Below, piece by piece: positions 16,857 through 25,024 of a DNA stretch of 64,000 nucleotides. The DNA comes from Pseudomonadota bacterium (lineage in GTDB: Bacteria > Myxococcota_A > Polyangia > Polyangiales > Polyangiaceae). The position numbers and the translations under genes are program-made. The DNA lies in contig JAEYWK010000070.1 of assembly GCA_023431345.1 (NCBI GenBank), forward strand, positions 1 through 64,000. The letters run 5' to 3'. Position 1 is the first letter of the stretch. Each line of letters starts with the position of its first letter. The notes under the pieces were generated by a model, which ran no database searches, was not told the origin of the DNA, and worked only from the letters and a program-made list of their open reading frames with translations.

Positions 16857-17017
16857 GCTTTCGCGGGCCGGTCCCAATCACCGCACGCATCGAGCCCGTT
16901 CAGGCTTCGGGGCGTCCAGTCAGGGTACAAGGGACTGGCCGGGAGGTCGAGCGCCGCTCGCTTCGGACCTGGCGGAGGGAGATGCCAGCTTCCCCGCGTC
17001 TCCCCGCGTCACGATCC

Positions 17018-17046
17018 TTGACCTCGTCGGACCGGGAGCCTAAAGT
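17018..17046 (+). promoter_or_regulatory. Sigma-70-like promoter of the GbsR-men operon
   Basis: TTGACC at 17018-17023 and TAAAGT at 17041-17046, separated by exactly 17 bases. The predicted start point lies near 17053, inside the palindrome at 17045-17064 and some 17 bases before the ATG at 17070. Confidence 0.55.
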
Positions 17047-17064
17047 TTCAAGACTTTTTGAAAC
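17045..17064 (+). promoter_or_regulatory. Palindromic operator over the -10 box
   Basis: A perfect 7-base inverted repeat, GTTTCAA (17045-17051) and TTGAAAC (17058-17064), with a 6-base spacer. It overlaps the -10 box and the likely transcription start. The size and symmetry fit a MarR/GbsR dimer site, so autoregulation by the downstream gene is the simplest reading. The palindrome also covers a TTG that could be taken as a start codon (17058), which argues for ATG 17070 instead. Confidence 0.55.
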
Positions 17065-17069
17065 CTCAA

Positions 17070-17609
17070 ATGGCCGAAAGTGAAGCGAACGATGTGTTTC
17101 GAGCGGAGCTCGAGGTGGCCGATACCGTCGGTCGCTTGATGGAGTTCTGGGGTTTCAAGCGCCCGATGGGGCGCATGTGGACGCTGCTCTACCTCTCGCC
17201 CGAGCCCCTGGGCGCCGCCGAGATCGGCGCGGAGCTGAAAATGAGCGCCGGCGCGGTGAGCATGGCGCTCGGCGAGCTCGTGAAGTGGGGCGCGGTGAAG
17301 AAGAGCTGGCGCCCCGGAGAGCGACGCGACTTCTACGAGGCCGAGACCAGCGTTGGCAAGCTCGTGCAGCGCGTGCTGCGCGAGCGGGAGCTCACCCTGG
17401 TGCGTGAGTTCGCCGAAGCGCTTTCTCGCGCGGAGGCAGAGCTGCCCGGCAGCAGCCCCGCCGAGCCCGAGGCGCTGTCGTTCAAGCGCGAACGCCTGCA
17501 ACACCTGCGAGAGCTGTCGCAGCTCGGAGAGGGCTTGCTGCGCGCGCTCGTTTCGGGGCAATCCATCGACCCGACCCCATTCCTTCGCACCCGCGACAAG
17601 GCGTCCTAG
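17070..17609 (+). CDS. GbsR/MarR-like winged-helix transcriptional regulator
   Basis: 179 residues from ATG 17070. The N-terminal helix (DTVGRLMEFWGFKRPMGRMWTLLYLSP) and the winged helix (GAAEIGAELKMSAGAVSMALGELVKWGAVKK, then the wing RPGERRDFYEAE) match the GbsR branch of MarR-like regulators. A helical C-terminal half follows. It begins a run of menaquinone genes (20 bases to menG, no break) and has a promoter with a palindrome at the expected place. I infer that it represses its own operon and so tunes menaquinone synthesis. The effector is unknown. Confidence 0.82.
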   Translation: MAESEANDVFRAELEVADTVGRLMEFWGFKRPMGRMWTLLYLSPEPLGAAEIGAELKMSAGAVSMALGELVKWGAVKKSWRPGERRDFYEAETSVGKLVQRVLRERELTLVREFAEALSRAEAELPGSSPAEPEALSFKRERLQHLRELSQLGEGLLRALVSGQSIDPTPFLRTRDKAS

Positions 17610-17629
17610 CGCCGGCTCGAGAAGACTTC

Positions 17630-18349
17630 ATGACCACCACCGAAACCAGCAGCTCCGCCAAGCAGGGCTCCGGCGCGATGTTCGATGGCATCGCCCACCG
17701 CTACGATCTCGTCAATCGCGTCATCTCGCTCGGCATCGACCAGAGCTGGCGCAAGAAGACGGTGCACGCGCTAGAGCTCAAGCCCGGCGCGCGCGTGCTC
17801 GACTTGGCTACCGGCACGGCCGATCTGGCCATCATGATCGCGCGTCTCTACCCCGAGGTGTCGATCATCGGCGTCGATCCGTCGGAAAAGATGCTCGAAG
17901 TCGGGCAGAAGAAGCTGCAAGAGGCGGCGCTGACCGAGCGCATCGAGCTTCAGGTCGGCGACGCGCAAGCGCTGAAGCTCGCCGACCGAAGCGTCGATGG
18001 CGTGTGCATCGCGTTCGGGATCCGTAACGTGCCCGATCGCCTGCGAGGGTTGCGCGAGATGGCGCGCGTCACCAAAGCCGGCGGTCGCGTCGCGATCTTG
18101 GAGCTGTCGGAGCCGCGCGGAGGCGTGCTCGGCCCGCTCGCGCGCTTTCACGTGCACAACGTGGTGCCCGCCATCGGCGCGCTGCTCTCGGGCGCGCCCG
18201 AATATCGCTACCTGCAAAAATCGATCGCCGCGTTCCCGCCCGCCGCCGAGTTCGAGGCCTTGATGAACGAAGCGGGCCTGCGCATCGTTTCTTCTACGGC
18301 GCTCACGTTCGGAGTCTGCCACCTGTATGTCGGCGAGCCGCTCGTCTGA
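17630..18349 (+). CDS. menG: Demethylmenaquinone methyltransferase
   Basis: 239 residues, ATG. UbiE/MenG family: FDGIAHRYDLVNRVISLG at residues 18-35 is the family signature, then the SAM-binding VLDLATGTADLA and GVDPSEKML, and FGIRNVPDR. It transfers the final methyl group from SAM to demethylmenaquinone (UbiE enzymes also act on ubiquinol precursors). The setting among men genes makes the menaquinone role most likely. Its 3' end overlaps menD by 23 bases. Confidence 0.93.
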   Translation: MTTTETSSSAKQGSGAMFDGIAHRYDLVNRVISLGIDQSWRKKTVHALELKPGARVLDLATGTADLAIMIARLYPEVSIIGVDPSEKMLEVGQKKLQEAALTERIELQVGDAQALKLADRSVDGVCIAFGIRNVPDRLRGLREMARVTKAGGRVAILELSEPRGGVLGPLARFHVHNVVPAIGALLSGAPEYRYLQKSIAAFPPAAEFEALMNEAGLRIVSSTALTFGVCHLYVGEPLV

Positions 18350-20138
18350 CCTGGCGGGGCCCCGCGCCGCTCATCTCGTCGGTGAGTGGGCGCGGCTCTT
18401 GTGCGGCACGCTGGCTGGCGCGGGCGTGCGCGACGTTTGGGTGAGCCCGGGCTCGCGCTCCACGCCCTTCGTTTGGGCCGCCCAGCACACCCCGGGGCTC
18501 ACGCTGCGCTCGGTCGTCGACGAGCGCTCCGCTGCGTTCATGGCGCTCGGGCACGCGCGCGTCAGCGGCCGACCGAGCGCGCTCTTGTGCACCTCCGGTA
18601 CCGCCGCCGCCAACTACTTCCCCGCCGTCGTCGAGGCCTCGCTTTCGCATCTGCCGCTGATCGTCGTCACCGCAGATCGCCCGCTCGAGGTGCAGCAAGC
18701 AGGCGCCGCCCAGACCATCGACCAAGTGAAGCTCTACGGCGAGCACGCGCGCTGCTTCTTCGATCTCGGCCTGCCCGACGCGGCGCCCAGCGCGCTCGCA
18801 GGCCTGCGCCGCGCGGTCACCCAAGCCGTGGCGACCTCGCTCGGACCGCTGCCAGGTCCGGTGCACCTCAACGCGCGCGCTCGCAAGCCCCTCGAGCCAG
18901 TCGCGGCCGAATCCGAGGTCGAGCGAGCGCTCTCGGCCCAGGTGAGCGACCTGCTCGCGCGGCCGCTCGCCCGCCATGCGCCCGAGCCCGCGCTGGCGAG
19001 CGAGGCCGTCGCCGCCGCTGCGCGCGCGCTCGGGGCGGGCGGGGCCGGCGCGATCGTCGTAGGTCCCTTGCCCGCCTCCGGGACGAACCTGGCGGAGCCG
19101 GTGGCCGCGCTCGCTCGTCGCCTCGGCTTTCCGATCTTCGCGGAGGCCGCGAGCCAGCTGCGCTTCGCGCTGCAAGATCACGAGCTATCGCTGCCGCTGT
19201 TCGATTGGCTGCTGAGCGTGCCGGGGGCGGCCGCGCGTCACCGCCCCGATCTGCTGCTCTGTCTCGGCGCGACGCCCACGTCGTCGGCGTTCGAGCGCTG
19301 GGCCGCCGGGGCGCGCCGCATCGTGCTCGCCCCGCACGGCTTGCCCGATCCGCTCGGCAGCGCGGAGCTGGTCGCGAGCGGCGATTTGCAGCGCGGCCTG
19401 ACGGAGCTCTGTCGGCAGCTGGGGCCCGAGCCGAGCCGTTCGGCGGCGGCAGCGGCCTGGGTCGAAGGCCTGAAGAGCGCGCACGGCTTGGCTCGCAAGC
19501 GCGTCGCGGCCGCGCTGGAACGACCGAGCGCGGTCCTCAGCGAGGGGCTCGCGGTGAAGAGCGTGGTCGAGAGCTTGCCCGACGGCTCCGTGCTCGCGCT
19601 GGGCAACAGCCTGCCGATCCGCGACGTAGACGCCTACGTCACCCACACCGCGAGCTTGCGCGTCACGTCTCAGCGCGGCGCCAACGGCATCGACGGTTTG
19701 CTCTCGGGTGCCATCGGCAGCGCCATCGGCAGCCGCTCGCCGACTCTGCTCTTGCTCGGCGACGTGAGCTTGCTGCACGACCTGGGCGCGCTCGCCTCGG
19801 CGCAGCTCTGCCAAGCGCCGCTCGTGATCGGCGTCGTGGACAACGCCGGCGGGCGCATCTTCGATCAGCTACCGGTCGAAAAGCTGTACGGCGCCGAGCC
19901 CGACGCGGCCGCGCTGTGGCGCACCCCGCCCCGCGCCGAGCTCTCGCACGCGGCCGCGCTGTTCGGACTGCGCTACGCCGCGCCCGACACCGAAGAAGCG
20001 GTCAGGCGCGCCACCGCCGAGGCCATGGAACAGCCGGGGCCGACTCTCCTCCACCTGCGGGTCGGCGCCGAGAGCGCCGCAGAGCTGCGTCGGACGGTGC
20101 TGGCGGAGCTCGCCCACGAGCTCGACGCGCGGAGCTAG
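18327..20138 (+). CDS. menD: SEPHCHC synthase (menaquinone biosynthesis)
   Basis: 603 residues. Thiamine-diphosphate enzyme that joins 2-oxoglutarate-derived succinic semialdehyde to isochorismate. Visible: VSPGSRSTPF near the N-terminus (MenD hallmark), the ThDP glutamate in VVDERSAAF, TSGTAAANYFPAVVEA, and the C-terminal ThDP/Mg segment GDVSLLHDLGAL...VVDNAGGRIF. Length is slightly above the 550-580 usual for MenD. It begins inside menG and ends 3 bases before menH. Confidence 0.93.
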   Translation: MSASRSSDLAGPRAAHLVGEWARLLCGTLAGAGVRDVWVSPGSRSTPFVWAAQHTPGLTLRSVVDERSAAFMALGHARVSGRPSALLCTSGTAAANYFPAVVEASLSHLPLIVVTADRPLEVQQAGAAQTIDQVKLYGEHARCFFDLGLPDAAPSALAGLRRAVTQAVATSLGPLPGPVHLNARARKPLEPVAAESEVERALSAQVSDLLARPLARHAPEPALASEAVAAAARALGAGGAGAIVVGPLPASGTNLAEPVAALARRLGFPIFAEAASQLRFALQDHELSLPLFDWLLSVPGAAARHRPDLLLCLGATPTSSAFERWAAGARRIVLAPHGLPDPLGSAELVASGDLQRGLTELCRQLGPEPSRSAAAAAWVEGLKSAHGLARKRVAAALERPSAVLSEGLAVKSVVESLPDGSVLALGNSLPIRDVDAYVTHTASLRVTSQRGANGIDGLLSGAIGSAIGSRSPTLLLLGDVSLLHDLGALASAQLCQAPLVIGVVDNAGGRIFDQLPVEKLYGAEPDAAALWRTPPRAELSHAAALFGLRYAAPDTEEAVRRATAEAMEQPGPTLLHLRVGAESAAELRRTVLAELAHELDARS

Positions 20139-20141
20139 CGC

Positions 20142-20852
20142 GTGCGTTACCTCGGGCTTCACGGCTTCACCGGCGCTCCCAGCAGCCTCGATGCGCTCGC
20201 GCTACCCGAGGGCAGCGTCACGCCCGCGCTCGGCGGCCACCTCACGACGGAGGCTCGAGGCTCCTTCGACGACGAGGTGGCGCGCGTCGCCGCGCTCGGC
20301 GCAGGCTGCACGGCCATCGTGGGCTACTCCCTCGGAGGGAGGCTCGCGCTCGGGGCGCTAGCGCGCTACCCCGAGCGCTACGAGCGCGCCGTGATCATCT
20401 CCGCGCAGCCCGGCCTCACCAGCGACAGCGAGCGCGCGGCTCGTCGCGTCGCTGACCGCCGCTTCGTCGACTTGCTCCTCGAACGCGGGCTCGAAGCGTT
20501 CGTCGACGCATGGCAAGCGCTGCCGCTCTGGGCGTCTCAGGGCCAGCTGCCCGCCGCGGTCAAAAGCGAGCAGCGGGCCCAGCGCCTCCGCCACACCGCG
20601 GCCGGACTTGCGGCCAGCTTGATCCAGCATGGGCTGGGAGAAATGCCCGATTTGCGGGCCGACCTGCGCCAGGTACGCACCCGAGTGGAAATCCTCGTCG
20701 GCGAGCGTGACCCGAAGTTCGTCGCGCTCGGGCGCGAGCTGTCGGAGCTGCTGCCGAGCGCCCGGCTGACCATCGCGCCCGGCGCTGGCCACAACCTGCT
20801 GCTCGAGCGGCCCGCGCTGTGTCGCGAGCTGTTGAGCGTTTACACTGGATGA
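20142..20852 (+). CDS. menH: SHCHC synthase, alpha/beta hydrolase fold
   Basis: 236 residues, GTG start 3 bases after menD. Alpha/beta-hydrolase fold: LHGFTGAPSS (oxyanion region), nucleophile elbow GYSLGGRLAL, acid region VGERDPKF and C-terminal GAGHNLLLERP. MenH removes pyruvate from SEPHCHC. The order menD-menH is the usual one, so the assignment rests on fold plus position. The family's generic hydrolase fold alone would not prove it. Confidence 0.86.
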   Translation: MRYLGLHGFTGAPSSLDALALPEGSVTPALGGHLTTEARGSFDDEVARVAALGAGCTAIVGYSLGGRLALGALARYPERYERAVIISAQPGLTSDSERAARRVADRRFVDLLLERGLEAFVDAWQALPLWASQGQLPAAVKSEQRAQRLRHTAAGLAASLIQHGLGEMPDLRADLRQVRTRVEILVGERDPKFVALGRELSELLPSARLTIAPGAGHNLLLERPALCRELLSVYTG

Positions 20853-20856
20853 CGTC

Positions 20857-21801
20857 TTGACCACCGCCGCGCTGCCCGAGCCTCGACCATCGCTGCTTGC
20901 CAGTTGGGTGCTCGCCGCGCGCCCGAAAACGTTGAGCGCCGCCAGCGTGCCGGTGCTCGTCGGCAGCGCTTGCGCCTACGCGCAGGGCGGGTTCGCGCTC
21001 GGGCCGGCGCTCGCCGCGCTCGCGGGCGCCCTGTTGCTGCAGATCGGCGCCAACTTCGCCAACGACGTCTACGACTACGAAAAAGGCGCGGACACGGCCG
21101 AGCGGCTCGGCCCGACGCGCGCCGTGCAAGCAGGCCTGATCACCCCGGCCGCCATGAAGCGCGGCATGTACGTGGTGTTCGCCCTGTCGCTGCTCGTCGG
21201 CGCCTACCTGACCGCCGTCGCCGGTCCTGTCATTTTGGCGATCGGCTTGGTTTCGATCCTGTCGGCCATCGCCTACACCGGCGGACCCTACCCGCTCGGC
21301 TACAACGGCCTCGGCGACGTGTTCGTGTTCGTGTTCTTCGGCCTGGTCGCGGTGGGCGGCACGGTCTTCGTGCAAAGCGGACAGGTGCCGGCCCTCGCGC
21401 TGTGGTGCTCGGTGCCGGTGGGCGCGCTGGCCACGGCCATCTTGGTCGTGAACAACCTGCGCGATCACGAGCAGGACGCGCGCGCGGGCAAGCGCACGCT
21501 CGCGGTGCGCTGGGGCGCGCGGGCCGTGATCTTCGAGTATGCGCTGCTGCTGGCCGTGGCCTACGCGGTGCCGCTGTTCCTCGCGACCGGGGCCCATCAG
21601 GGCCGCTTCGTGCTGCTGCCGCTGCTCACGCTTCCGCTCGGACGAAGGCTGCTGCGAGCGGTGGCTACCGAGCGAGGCCGGGCGCTCAACGCGCGCCTGG
21701 CCGGCACCGCCAAGCTGCTGCTCCTGTTTGGGCTCCTGCTCACGCTCGGCCTCGTGCTCGATCACTCGCTGCGCGCGCAGGCCATCGCGGGCCTGCCGTG
21801 A
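20857..21801 (+). CDS. menA: 1,4-dihydroxy-2-naphthoate prenyltransferase
   Basis: 314 residues, TTG start (the only good candidate: the ATG at 20849 stops after three codons). UbiA-family integral membrane protein with about eight or nine hydrophobic helices. The two Mg/diphosphate-binding motifs are NDVYDYEKGAD near residue 70 and NNLRDHEQDARAGKRT near residue 205. It attaches the polyprenyl tail to DHNA in the cytoplasmic membrane. Its stop overlaps the menC GTG (GTGA). Confidence 0.92.
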   Translation: MTTAALPEPRPSLLASWVLAARPKTLSAASVPVLVGSACAYAQGGFALGPALAALAGALLLQIGANFANDVYDYEKGADTAERLGPTRAVQAGLITPAAMKRGMYVVFALSLLVGAYLTAVAGPVILAIGLVSILSAIAYTGGPYPLGYNGLGDVFVFVFFGLVAVGGTVFVQSGQVPALALWCSVPVGALATAILVVNNLRDHEQDARAGKRTLAVRWGARAVIFEYALLLAVAYAVPLFLATGAHQGRFVLLPLLTLPLGRRLLRAVATERGRALNARLAGTAKLLLLFGLLLTLGLVLDHSLRAQAIAGLP

Positions 21802-22853
21802 AGCTCGAGCTGTCGCGGGTCACGGTGGCGACGCCGGGCGCTGGCCACGCGCGCCGCGACTGGCCCGAGCGACGGAGCCTGCTCGTGCGCCTCGAGCGCG
21901 CCCAGTACCGCGGCGTCGGCGAGGCTTCCCCGCTGCCGGGCTACTCACCGGACACGCTGCCCGACGTCGAGGCTGCCCTCTCGGCGCTTTCGCCGAGCGC
22001 GCTCGAGCGGGCGCTGTCGCAGGAGGTCGCTGAGGAGGCGCTCGACGCCATCTCGCAGCTTCTGCCCGCGAGCTTGCCGGCGGGGCGCTTCGCGCTCGAG
22101 ACCGCGGCGCTCGATTTGCTCGGCCACGAGCGCGGCTTGCCCGCTCCCGAGCTGCTCGGCGCGGCGCCCAGGGCCGAGCGCTCGCTCGCTCTGCTGCTCG
22201 GCAAGGCGGCCGACGCAGCGTTGTTCGAGCGCGCTACGGCCGCGCTCCGCGCCGGCTACACCTGCCTCAAGCTCAAGCTCGGCGCCGAAGGGTCGCTCCA
22301 GCGCGAGCTCGCGCACGTCATTGAGCTACGCCGACGCATCGGCCCCGCCGTCGCGCTGCGCCTCGACGCCAACGGCGCTCTCACCCGCGCGCAGCTGGAG
22401 CGTGCGTGCGCGGCGCTGTCGGGCGCTCGCGTCGAGCTGTTCGAAGAGCCCGGCGAGCTGCCGGCAGCGCTCGGCAGTGTGCCGCTCGCGCTCGACGAGT
22501 CGCTGCAAGCCCTCGAGCCCACCGCCGTGGCCGCGAGAGCCCGCGCGACCGGCGCGAGCTTCGTCGTGCTCAAGCCCACGGCGCTCGGCGGCTTGCGCCA
22601 TTGCCAGCGCGTCGCTGCGCGCGCACGTGAGGTGCACGCCGCTACGATCGTCTCGCACTGCTTCGACGGCCCTTGGGCCATGCGCGCCGCGGCCGCGCTC
22701 GCCCTCGCGCTGCCGGCGGGCCCGGCGCAGGGCCTCGCGCCCCACGCGGCGCTCGCGAGCTTCCCAGGGGTTGAAGCGGAGCCCTGTGTCCGAGGTGGCG
22801 CGCTGCGAGGCTGGTCGCAGCCCGGCCTCGGCATCTCCGGAGGATTCGACTGA
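21798..22853 (+). CDS. menC: o-Succinylbenzoate synthase
   Basis: 351 residues from GTG 21798, which overlaps the menA stop. The frame is open far upstream but that part is antiphase shadow of menA. Enolase-superfamily features: KLKLG (catalytic lysines), LRLDANG (metal Asp), FEEPGE (metal Glu), LALDES (metal Asp) and VLKPTALGG (second-base Lys). It dehydrates SHCHC to o-succinylbenzoate. One base separates it from menE. Confidence 0.9.
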   Translation: MKLELSRVTVATPGAGHARRDWPERRSLLVRLERAQYRGVGEASPLPGYSPDTLPDVEAALSALSPSALERALSQEVAEEALDAISQLLPASLPAGRFALETAALDLLGHERGLPAPELLGAAPRAERSLALLLGKAADAALFERATAALRAGYTCLKLKLGAEGSLQRELAHVIELRRRIGPAVALRLDANGALTRAQLERACAALSGARVELFEEPGELPAALGSVPLALDESLQALEPTAVAARARATGASFVVLKPTALGGLRHCQRVAARAREVHAATIVSHCFDGPWAMRAAAALALALPAGPAQGLAPHAALASFPGVEAEPCVRGGALRGWSQPGLGISGGFD

Positions 22854-22854
22854 G

Positions 22855-24249
22855 ATGGGCACGCTGTCGATCTTCGACGCGGCGCGCGAGCGGCCGAGCG
22901 CGGTGGCGTTCGTCGCAGCCGGACGAAGGTGGTCGTTCGCCGACGCCGCGCGCGCATGCGCGCCGCTGGCGATGGCGCTCTGGGAGACTGCGCCGCCAGC
23001 GCTGACGCTGCGTCCGCGCGCCGACGCCGAGAGCCTGCTCTGGCTCTACGCCGCCTTCGCCACCGGCACGCCCGTGCTCACGCTCCACGCGCGCTCGACG
23101 CCGAGCGAGGCGGAACGTTGCGTGGCGCTGGCCGGCTCGCGGGAGCCTCCCGCGCCGCGTCCGGGTCGCTTCGACGAAGCAGCCGTGGCTGGCGTCGAGC
23201 CCGGGCGAACGCTGGCCATCATCCCTACCTCCGGCTCTTCGGGCGCGCCGCGCTTGGTGGCTGTCAGCCGTCGCGCGGCGCTTGCCTCGGCGGCGGCGTC
23301 GGCCGCCAATTTGGGCTGGGAGCTCGGCGATCGCTGGCTGCTGTGCTTGCCGCTCGCGCACGCGGGCGGGCTGTCGATCGTCGTGCGCTGTTTGCTCGGT
23401 CGCGCCACGGTGCTCGCCTTCGATGGCGCAGAGGCGGGCGTGCTGTCGCGCCTCCCCGAGCTCACGCGAGCGCTCGACGACGCCACGCTGGTCTCACTCG
23501 TCCCGAGCGTGCTCGACGCGCTGCTAGCGCAGGGCTTCGTCGCCCCGCCCCGGCTGCGCGCCGTGCTGATCGGCGGCGCCGGCTGCGCGCCAGCGCTCTC
23601 GCGGCGTGCGCATGCAGCCGGACTGCCGCTGCTCACCAGCTACGGCCTCACCGAGACCGCATCACAAGTCGTGACTCGACCCTACGCCGAGCGCCACGAG
23701 CCGCTACCAGAGCGCGGGGGCGTGGTCAGCTCCGGCGTGCCGCTAGCCGGGGTCGACCTGCGTCTCGACAGCGGACGCATCGCCATCCGCGCGCCGTCGC
23801 TCTTCGACGGCTACCTCGGTGAAGGGCCTGCTTCGCTCGACCCCGACGGCTTCTTTCTCACCAGCGATCACGGCGAGATCGGGCCTCGAGGTGAGCTCTA
23901 CGTGCGTGGCCGCGTCGACGACGTGATCGTGAGCGGGGGCGAGAACGTGGACCCGCTGGAGGTGGAGGCGGCGCTCCTCACCCTGCCAGGAGTGGCCGCG
24001 GCTTGCGTGTTCGGCTCGACCTCGGCCCGGTTCGGCCAGGTCGTGACGGCAGCGCTCGTGACCCGCGACGCTCGCCTGTCGGATCCAACCTGCCTCGGGC
24101 AGCTGCTCGCTGATCGTTTGGCGCGACACAAGCACCCGCGGCGAGCAGTGCTCGTCGAGCGTCTTCCGCTCACCGCGTCGGGCAAGGTCGACCGCCGCGC
24201 CTGTGCGTCGGAGCTGGCGGCGCGGCTCGAGTCGACGGATACGCCGTAG
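22855..24249 (+). CDS. menE: o-Succinylbenzoate-CoA ligase
   Basis: 464 residues, ATG one base after the menC stop. ANL-superfamily adenylate-forming ligase: P-loop IPTSGSSGAPR, LTSYGLTETASQV, and the hinge/A8 region YVRGRVDDVIVSGGENVDPLEVE, with a C-terminal catalytic Lys in TASGKVDRR. It activates o-succinylbenzoate with ATP and CoA for ring closure by MenB, whose gene is not in the window. It is the last gene of the run and is convergent with the thioesterase gene 15 bases away. Confidence 0.9.
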   Translation: MGTLSIFDAARERPSAVAFVAAGRRWSFADAARACAPLAMALWETAPPALTLRPRADAESLLWLYAAFATGTPVLTLHARSTPSEAERCVALAGSREPPAPRPGRFDEAAVAGVEPGRTLAIIPTSGSSGAPRLVAVSRRAALASAAASAANLGWELGDRWLLCLPLAHAGGLSIVVRCLLGRATVLAFDGAEAGVLSRLPELTRALDDATLVSLVPSVLDALLAQGFVAPPRLRAVLIGGAGCAPALSRRAHAAGLPLLTSYGLTETASQVVTRPYAERHEPLPERGGVVSSGVPLAGVDLRLDSGRIAIRAPSLFDGYLGEGPASLDPDGFFLTSDHGEIGPRGELYVRGRVDDVIVSGGENVDPLEVEAALLTLPGVAAACVFGSTSARFGQVVTAALVTRDARLSDPTCLGQLLADRLARHKHPRRAVLVERLPLTASGKVDRRACASELAARLESTDTP

Positions 24250-24264
24250 CGCTCCGCATCCGGC

Positions 24265-24735
24265 TCAGTCGGCTCCTGCTTCGCCCGATTCGATGCGCAC
24301 GAGGGCGCGCCGCACCAGCTCGGGCATGGCGACGCGCTTGAAGCTGCCGCGATCGACGAACGTGTGCACCACTTGGCCCACGACACACACCTCCTCGCCG
24401 GGAGTGCGTACGATCCGGTAACCCAGGGTCGTCTCGGTTTCGCTCACGTGGGCACGACTGATCTCGACGTTCACCTCGTCCCCGAGCCGGAGCGGCCGGA
24501 AATAGTCGGCTTCAGCGTGCCGAACCGGGGCGATCCAGCTGTGCCTGGTCATCACATCGCGCAGCGGAGTGCCCGCGAACGCGAGCAGCGCGGCGTAGGC
24601 GTCGTGAAACATCTCCAGGATTCGCGGATAGAAAATTATGCCCGCAGCGTCTATGTCCTGAAACCGAATGATCCGCGGCTCCACGAAAGCCGACGGGCGT
24701 GGAAGCTTGAGCTCCTGTCGATCGAAGCGATGCAT
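24265..24735 (-). CDS. Hotdog-fold acyl-CoA thioesterase, possible DHNA-CoA hydrolase (MenI)
   Basis: 156 residues. 4HBT-type hotdog protein: IRFQDIDAAGIIFYPRILEMFHDAY at residues 22-46 contains the catalytic Asp and the family HDAY helix. DEVNVEISRAHVSETETTLGYRI follows. Enzymes of this branch (4-hydroxybenzoyl-CoA thioesterase and cyanobacterial/plant DHNA-CoA hydrolases) cut aromatic acyl-CoA. DHNA-CoA hydrolysis is the step between MenB and MenA and no other candidate is in the locus, so MenI is a good guess from context. The gene is on the opposite strand to the men operon, so coregulation is not shown. Confidence 0.75.
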   Translation of the reverse strand: MHRFDRQELKLPRPSAFVEPRIIRFQDIDAAGIIFYPRILEMFHDAYAALLAFAGTPLRDVMTRHSWIAPVRHAEADYFRPLRLGDEVNVEISRAHVSETETTLGYRIVRTPGEEVCVVGQVVHTFVDRGSFKRVAMPELVRRALVRIESGEAGAD

Positions 24736-24913
24736 TGGCGCAGCTCAGCATAGCTGCGTCCCAAGCCGAGGCGCGGCGGAAGGAAATCTGACCCGTTTTT
24801 AGCGCGAGAGGCCACGCGCCCGAAACGAACGCACGGAGCGAGCGCGGGCGCGAAAACGATCACGAATTACGGGAAGAAAACGCAGCATTGAGCGCATTTC
24901 ATGCTTTACGAGT

Positions 24914-24946
24914 GCCGGCGCTTTGTTGTTACGTCCTGGCGCCGGC
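24914..24946. other. Inverted repeat in the leader of the CxxCH lipoprotein operon
   Basis: Within the 289-base gap at 24736-25024 there is a perfect 8-base inverted repeat, GCCGGCGC (24914-24921) and GCGCCGGC (24939-24946), with a 17-base loop. It is about 80 bases before the GTG at 25025 and has no U-tract, so a leader structure or protein-binding site fits better than a terminator. The rest of the gap is lower in GC than the surroundings (24780-24930) and probably holds the divergent promoters. I see no gene in it. Confidence 0.35.
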
Positions 24947-25024
24947 TGAGGCGCCGCCCGATCGCTTGGTCAATTGGCTCGCCTCTCACTAGTTCAAGAG
25001 CCAGAGTAAGGTCGAGGAGCCTGA

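Noticed and set aside
17058..17072. TTG 17058 as the start of the GbsR-like gene
   Set aside because: It lies in the palindromic operator, at about the predicted transcription start; ATG 17070 is downstream and gives a normal N-terminus.
18386..20455. 689-codon Arg-rich frame over menD/menH
   Set aside because: Out of phase with the well-supported MenD and MenH and of antisense-like composition; no motif.
20904..21797. Long N-terminal extension of the menC frame (649 codons in total)
   Set aside because: This part reads Arg/Ala-rich low-complexity sequence out of phase with menA, which has clear UbiA motifs. The menC start at 21798 overlaps the menA stop in the usual way.
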